Source: Neoechinorhynchus agilis (Eukaryota > Acanthocephala). Taken from it: a DNA stretch of 64,000 bases. The position numbers were made by a program, and so were the translations under genes. Shown one piece after another: positions 58,300 through 64,000 of the stretch (position 1 is the first letter of the stretch; each line of letters begins with the position of its first letter). Under the pieces are notes generated by a model. It had not been told where the DNA came from. It did no database searches and worked only from the letters and a program-made list of their open reading frames with translations. The DNA lies in the NCBI GenBank assembly GCA_051530055.1, contig CM121341.1, forward strand, positions 8,494,001 to 8,558,000, in the 5' to 3' direction.

Positions 58300-58385
58300 G
58301 CCATTCGGTCCGTGAACCTCAAGGATGTCGCCTTTGAAAACAAAGGTTTATTTTATTCACTCAAATCGTTGAGCTCTCTTAACGG
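58300..58385. repeat. Dispersed repeat, second copy of the 6.1-6.35 kb family
   Basis: CATTCGGTCCGTGAACCTCA and CTCAAATCGTTGAGCTCTCTT match the 6072-6352 patch in inverse orientation. Confidence 0.65.
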
Positions 58386-58419
58386 ATAAAACATGACACG
58401 CCGAAGTGAACGCAATTCT

Positions 58420-59330
58420 GTTAGCCGTGCCCTGAATACTGTGAATGCGTCCAACATCCTAGAGCCGATCAATCTTGGCCGATTCGATGGCCGTCGTAGA
58501 CCGGACGGTGTCACAGTATTCTCGCGGTGACGCCATTCGCAGCCAGCAACATAAAATTCGCCACCATATCGCCGCTGAGGAACGTAAAAAGATTAAATAC
58601 AGGGAGCTGAGTCGAAATCGTTATTTTGTTCCCTTTGGCGCCGAGACGCTCGGGTCGTTCGCTATTGCGACGAAGGACCTGGTCTAAGAATTGTCTAAGA
58701 GATTGAGAGGAATCACATTTTTATCCTCCAATACCTTTTTGAATCGCTCACTCTATGATAAAAAAATAGTTTTGTTTTTGCGACCAACCATTTGCCAAGG
58801 TTAAAAATGGTGCGGTACTCACCTTTCCTCTCTCGAGGCAGCTTTCATTCGTGAGAATATTAGAGATCCAACGATGAAATGATTCCAGCGTAAGGCTATG
58901 ACTTCGGCGTTGATTCTTTTACCACTTAATAAATTTTATTATTGATTTATTTTTTTGACGAGTAACTCAGTGCGATGATCATTCCATAATGATGCTTGCG
59001 GCGCAGGGCCTGGTCAAGCAATTTGCGTCACCATGTAAATCATGGCATCTGCGTCAATACGCAAATCACTACATCTTCTCCCCTTCATCATCTGAACCTT
59101 TGGGGAGGACGTCTTATTCGACTACTTCGCAGTTAGGACCTGGTCAAGCAATTGTCCAAGAGATTGAGAGGAATCACTGGCGATCCGAGGGCAGAGGCAT
59201 TCCTCCTACAAAGCAAAAGTCTGCTCTGAAAACTAGAGAACGCTGCATCCGTCCTTTCGATCGTTACACGAAAACGGCATCTCAGGGATCCAGAGGGGCG
59301 GTGGTGTCTGAATAAAAGTGAAGCTGAAAA
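58420..59330 (+). mobile_element. Two LINE tail fragments with a repeated junction
   Basis: 58440-58690 carries a FDGRRRPDGVTVFS-like block and KYRELSRNRYFVPFGAETLG, matching the C-terminal domain at 42.4 kb. GGACCTGGTC(A/T)A then GATTGAGAGGAATCAC occurs at 58676-58713 and again at 59133-59176, the second followed by GDPRAEAFLLQSKSLL. Several frame breaks. The 460 bp between the copies include the stretch that resembles 46405-46475. Confidence 0.65.
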
Positions 59331-59454
59331 AATCTCTATTTGAGAAAAGTTAAAGATAAAATCCATGAGTATGTGGAAGTGGGGAAAAATTATATATCAA
59401 AGAATGACTTTAATTTATTTAAACCATTAAATTTTATTTGTTAAAGTACAAAAC

Positions 59455-59610
59455 GTGCAATCACCACCGTCCGAAAAATTGGAGCTGCTCTCCTTCCTCG
59501 GCTGTCGCTATCGCGCTTGCAGCATTGTCTCGTTGTACTGCGAGCGAGATATTTTGTCGCAGGAATACGCCTGCTCGTGCGTCGCCGGTTCGTCCAATCA
59601 CACTGGACTT
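59455..59610 (-). mobile_element. LINE 3' tail, minus strand
   Basis: The minus strand reads TGDARAGVFLRQNISLAVQR, then DNAASAIATAEEG, the same C-terminal block as the other copies, in reverse orientation to the fragment just left of it. Confidence 0.65.
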
Positions 59611-59821
59611 CTTCAGTCAATTATTGTTTGCACACATTCACAGTTGAAAAAACTTGCCCAATCAAAGTTCTCCACGGACAAAAACTTCTTTGTAGGCTGT
59701 ACAAATGTTCTCTACGCCCCAGTTCGAATTCTACGTTTTAGCGGTCGTCATTTGAAACATTTAAAATTTCTAAATGACACAAACGCTCGAACCGTAGCAC
59801 GTTTGATTTGTGTATAGCAAC

Positions 59822-60579
59822 ATGGATACCATTTTTCAACTTCAAGATGATCTTACACTCATGGAAGATGAGCTTCGAGGTCTAGTGGCTAAAGTGTTAT
59901 GTTCTATTAAAAGAAATGACTCGGGAAAGATTAAAGATGATCCTTATTGTGTGCATCACGTCGAACAGTTCATCAAACTCAGTGAAGAATACTTGATGTT
60001 GGCTAAACGTTTGAACAGCGATCTCGGATTGGCGAATAAAGAAAGGGAATTATTGTCGAATCCCTACGCGAAAATTCCATTGTATTTTATGGAAATACTT
60101 TTATTGGCCGAAGAGAAATTAACGCGTCTGATCGAAAACGTGGACCAATTGGTGATTATAAGTGATCATCGAATCGGGATTGGAACTGAAAAACTCCTTT
60201 CCAGTGCCATTGGGTATAGTAGAAAGCCATATCCCGTTCAGAGAAAAGGGAAATTCATTTGTGATTTTATTGGAGAAACTCGATAAGCTCTTGACATTTG
60301 GTCTTTATATGGTCCAGAACTTATAGGATGGTGAAAGGGGTCGTTTAAAGAAGCGACATCAGGATGGATATTTAAGTAAGGAAGAGTTTGAAAACGTTAT
60401 GTCGGATATTATTAACTACTCCTATGTAGAAGAAATGAACGGTTCTATAAGTTCCTCGGACACCGTTGAGAGTGATCAGCAATCGGAACAGAGCAAAGAA
60501 GACGCCCAGGAGCCTAGAGGACGACAAAGACGGAAGGGAAAAATAGTAAGTGCAAAGAGGAGTGCAAAAAAGAAGTGAA
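59822..60579 (+). CDS. Unrecognised protein with basic C-terminal tail
   Basis: Exon 1 from ATG at 59822 reads MDTIFQLQDDLTLMEDELRG, then YCVHHVEQFIKLSEEYLMLA and YFMEILLLAEEKLTRLIENV, a helical bundle. Exon 2 from 60327 after TTATAG reads DGERGRLKKRHQDGYLSKEE, a Ser/Asp/Gln-rich linker, and a basic end PRGRQRRKGKIVSAKRSAKKK-like, stopping at 60577-60579. The donor is uncertain; CCC|GTTCAG near 60234 keeps phase. The basic tail suggests a nuclear protein. No family is recognised. Confidence 0.5.
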
Positions 60580-60699
60580 ATTTATCTGATAGTTTATTAG
60601 GTTAGCGAGAATCATATAAATCTATTTTGGTCATGTCGTTTTTTCAAATGTTTCCCCATATAGTGGTTCCTGAAAGAGAATTTCGTCGAAATTACTAAC

Positions 60700-60994
60700 T
60701 TTTTAAATATTCAAGCGCTCAATGTTCCGAAATGGGAACTTAGGAACATCTCTACAGTCCATTGCCTCGAAGATTCCATTTCTGAATGCGATGAACCATT
60801 TTCTAGCCTTTGTTAAAATGCCGGACGATACCAATTGTATCAATAGCGAGAGAGGTTAGAAAAAGTAGAGCGACTGATAATAACACGTTTATTTGCTTGT
60901 TAGTTAACAAGAATTGGAGCCATGTACATTTGAATTCCCACTGTGGCATTATTTTTGATGAAGATATTGTAATCGTTATTTTAGCGATAAACAA
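60700..60994 (-). CDS. Candidate small membrane protein
   Basis: A minus-strand frame from MPQWEFKCTWLQFLLTNKQI continues into the hydrophobic VLLSVALLFLTSLAIDTIGI. Below it, two frames stay open to about 60710, one of them WFIAFRNGIFEAMDCRDVP. A short intron of about 29 nt ending GGCTAG near 60815 would connect to the other. Support is weak: one membrane-like segment and open frames. Confidence 0.25.
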
Positions 60995-61289
60995 TATTCG
61001 TTTGAAACTATAGAATGCGGATTTGGTGAAAAACGCTTGTTCAAAGAATGCGATTGTTGATTATTGAGTGTATTATTGTTTTGGTAGGGTGGGAATATCC
61101 GTTGTGCTCATGTGAAAGGGGGGGATAAAATGAGGTAAAAATTGGATTGCTTGACGAAAATTTTATAAAGGCATTTGGCGAGCGGGGCAAGACGACAGAT
61201 TAGAGATTTGGATAGGTTGCAAAGGGTAGGAAAATTTGGAGAGATCGGGCAAAAGGATTACTAAATGGCGGAAGCGTTTGTAGAGATAA

Positions 61290-61720
61290 ATTTTAAGTGT
61301 GTTGCGTTTGAGGGAAAGCGTAATTCTTAGGGAGGTTACTCGTTGGATGTCATTTGGAAGATCGGGATCGGACGTAGAGTTGCGGGAGAGAGCGGATCAT
61401 TTCGAAGCATTTAGAGAAATTAAGGTAGAGTTTGTGATTGGTGCAGACATCTTTTATGTGTTTGATTTCGTTAGAGGTTAAGGAAAGGGAGAGGTGGGGT
61501 GGTGAATGGGTGATGTCGTCGGCATATAAAGTTTGGAGTGAGATGAGAGAGGCTTACGTTCGTTTAAGAAAGTATTAAAAAAGGAGGTGATTCGATGGCA
61601 CCATGAAGTATGCCTTTGGCAAGGAGCACACTTTAAATTTTTCTTAAAGATGTGCTTTGAAATTTTTTTAATTGGGCATCTGACGGGATGTAGCAAGAGC
61701 GAACTTTACATCAAGCAAGA
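61290..61720 (-). mobile_element. LINE relic of a second family (jockey/CR1-like reverse transcriptase)
   Basis: A minus-strand frame carries the catalytic motif LYADDITHSPPHL followed by NEIKHIKDVCTNHKLYLNFS, KC, the usual order after YADD in this LINE group. Just upstream, in another frame, is GILHGAIESPPF, a decayed form of the GxPQGxxLSPxLF motif. It is a broken fragment. Base use is less AT-rich than its surroundings. Confidence 0.75.
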
Positions 61721-62290
61721 CTAATCTTGCCATAAGATCTTCAGGAGACCTACCAACAGCCCCTATCTAGCCAAACACTGAAGTTGTAATGTCCAAAATG
61801 AAAAAAGCAACCAGGTCATTTTCCTACGAAGTTTCGCACAGGTAAGAAAACGATATCTCTCTTGAGAAATCATCGCAGTGAGCCGCAGGAATACGAAAAC
61901 AACGAAGCGGCTCGAAATTGAGACAATTCCATTATCTTTTACGCACTCATAGAGTTTTATGCCTCAATATGTCTTAGGGGCCCCTTTTTGAATTGAGACT
62001 GAATCTGCTGAGCATTAGTCTTCTTTGTAACCTGAAAAGCTATTAATAGGAAGAATAAAAATTTTGCGAAGTGTTTTTTCTGGCTGAATAACGAGTAATA
62101 TTGTATAAGTCAGAAAATCTAGATTAGGTGATATGAAAATGTATAATCGATAAACAAAAGCGGGTTCTGACCTAAAAAATTCTACTTATTTAGGAAAAAT
62201 CCCCAAGTTTATCTTGCTAGTTATCCATGAGTTCCACTTTATAAATTCCAACTTAAACCTTCGGCCCGTCCCAAGTTCGGATTGGAATAA
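61721..62290. other. Intergenic, nothing recognised
   Basis: AT-rich, no supported frames. Confidence 0.4.
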
Positions 62291-62292
62291 AA

Positions 62293-62517
62293 CAATAGAA
62301 GTAAAAACCTCAACGATGGATCCGGCGGAATCGGACAGACTTCTCAAGTACGGCCGAATGCCAAGAAAGCTGGATTTAAGATCGACCCAACAGATAATTT
62401 TTTGAAATCTGTTGAAGGTTCCGGTGGATCCAGTGTCACATCCAACATCGGTGTCACACGGAGCAATCCAGAATTGAAGATTTCTCAGGAATGGTGTCCA
62501 CAACCTCTATTTTCCTA
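62293..62517 (+). CDS. Candidate exon, Gly/Ser-rich
   Basis: A frame after AACAATAG reads NLNDGSGGIGQTSQVRPNAK, then FKIDPTDNFLKSVEGSGGSS and KISQEWCPQPLFS, with TAG at about 62515-62517. There is no ATG; two other frames are also partly open. Support is composition only. Confidence 0.25.
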
Positions 62518-62798
62518 GAACAAAGGTTTCATCTTTTTAAAATCGGAAGCAGGAATGGAAAACTATCTTGGGTCACGAAGAGTTCCAACAACAAGATTAT
62601 TCAATGCATTACGATAAGGGAGCACTTTAACAACAATTATCGAATTTCAAGAAAATTGTAATGATTATATAGACAGTGCAACCGTCGGAATGAATATCCT
62701 CAACAATAAAAATAAAGAGTCAACGAGATGTCAGCTAAGTAAGAAGATATTCAAGTGTCGATGCTTCATTCGTTATATTGGTCTAATCGATAATAAAC

Positions 62799-63053
62799 TT
62801 GGATAGAAATGGGGATTTTCGATGGATATCGATACACGGAGCAATCGACATATTGGTGCCACAAATTATGATTATTAACATTAAAAGAGTTTACAAGAAC
62901 AAGGAATTCACAAATGATTATTTTCAAACTATGTTAATGATCCTAGAAGAAAAATCCTACGAAATCGCTTCTGAATTTATGAATGTCCTTACGAACAAGT
63001 CGAGAATGTCGATATTCGTTCAAAGATGCATTAAAGTTAAAAACATGATTTGA
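62799..63053 (+). CDS. Candidate frame, unrecognised
   Basis: An 84-codon frame with a helical part (FTNDYFQTMLMILEEKSYEI, then ASEFMNVLTNKSRM). There is no recognised family or splice context. Confidence 0.2.
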   Translation: MDRNGDFRWISIHGAIDILVPQIMIINIKRVYKNKEFTNDYFQTMLMILEEKSYEIASEFMNVLTNKSRMSIFVQRCIKVKNMI

Positions 63054-64000
63054 AAGTCATAGCATTACTTTTTAACGCTTCCCGGACCATCGAAACACCA
63101 AAAAAGTTGCATACAGTGTCCATAATTCATATTTAAAACACACATTAGGAGTTTCTAAACAATTTCTTAAATATGTGTGATTTCATGATGAAATCGTACG
63201 TGAATTATCGCTCAAACTCCACAAAGATAATATTTGAACTCGTCTTACGGTGAAGTGGAATTTGTGCTTGGAGGAAATATCTACCAGGTTTTAGAATTCA
63301 TCAACCGAACCCATTTCCTTTGTTAAACCAGTGTTTGGAATTGATGGTTGATTGAAACTTATTTCTTCCAATTTTAAATTAAACTTTCAGCATATAAGAA
63401 AGCCCGGTAAATCGGTTGCTGCTTAATACGGCCTGTAGATATTCAAGTGTAAAAGTAAATTTCAAAGGCCTGTGAAATATAATTAAATGGTTCTTCGCAG
63501 CATTGGTAGTAATTTTAAGTGTACTCTTTTCATTTTTATGACCTCGTTTAACTCAAAGCTCTTTGTACATAAGAATTTTAGACTTTTCTTTGTTTAGTTA
63601 AAAGAAACATTAGGTCGAGTTTTACGACCAGTCAATTTCTTCAACAATTTTAATAATATAATCTGTTTCTATTAGGGATTCTTTAACCTAAAGTAACTTC
63701 CTTCAATCCATTTGTTTTGTTTCTTATCGTGAAAATTATCTAAATATTTCATATACCGAAAAACCCAATATTTCAATTCTAAACAGAACAATTAAGCCAT
63801 GAATATTAAATTTAGCATTCATTCCTTAATTTTTAGGCTGATTTCCTCTTCCAGAATCTTGGTATCACGTGCAAATTAGTTTCTGTGATCATGCCGCCAA
63901 TAGAAAATCAAGCGCACCCTCTTTTTTGAAATCTGATTGGTTAAAACTATACGCAGCGAGCTATCACCGTCTGTACGAGTGCATCTAATTCACTTTTGAC
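63054..64000. other. Intergenic, nothing recognised
   Basis: AT-rich end of the window with no supported coding frame or repeat. Confidence 0.4.

Noticed and set aside
61299-61481. Plus-strand 60-codon frame
   Set aside because: Opposite strand of a LINE relic carrying a clear YADD motif.

Overview
Type of genome. The window is from a eukaryote, almost certainly an invertebrate animal. Its genes are broken by many short AT-rich introns, mostly 40-60 bp, and they encode typical animal proteins: a polypeptide GalNAc-transferase, G-protein beta subunit, thymidylate synthase, ornithine aminotransferase, NDUFAF1, a spectrin-repeat membrane protein, Sec12/PREB and a small Tim chaperone. The G-beta protein reads like protostome G-beta. 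I cannot name the phylum: short introns, some of only 22-27 nt, and possible trans-splice acceptors fit several compact-genome lineages. Layout. 1-9.2 kb: 3' part of a GalNAc-transferase (+), two unrecognised genes (+), and a complete 8-exon G-beta gene (+). 10.8-20.9 kb: a long minus-strand spectrin-repeat gene ending in a membrane segment, with large foldback elements in its introns. 22.9-30.5 kb: thymidylate synthase (+), two unrecognised genes (+), ornithine aminotransferase (+) and NDUFAF1 (-), the last two convergent. 32.1-35.5 kb: a small 4-exon gene of unknown function and further unrecognised coding exons. 35.6-46.4 kb: a repeat block with a BamHI-site minisatellite, a 3.5-kb satellite (S1), a broken LINE, a tRNA-Arg-like gene, a second LINE piece and a 2.3-kb coding-like minisatellite lying inside an 805-codon minus-strand ORF with a signal peptide. 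46.9-50.5 kb: a coiled-coil gene (-) and Sec12/PREB (-). 50.5-57.4 kb: satellite S2, which looks expanded from a local foldback element, two foldback elements, a LINE piece and satellite S3. 57.6-60.6 kb: small Tim gene (-), an unrecognised gene (-), LINE pieces and an unrecognised gene with a basic tail (+). 61.3-64 kb: a second type of LINE relic, two weak coding candidates and nothing else recognised. How things fit. The recognised genes are housekeeping genes on both strands and do not form one pathway. The notable features are structural: a bimodal intron set with frame-supported introns of 22-27 nt, several start codons directly after a splice-acceptor-like AG, one foldback family present both as dispersed copies and as a satellite, and LINE fragments abutting tandem arrays at three places. 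No LTR element, Polinton, CRISPR array or defence system was seen.
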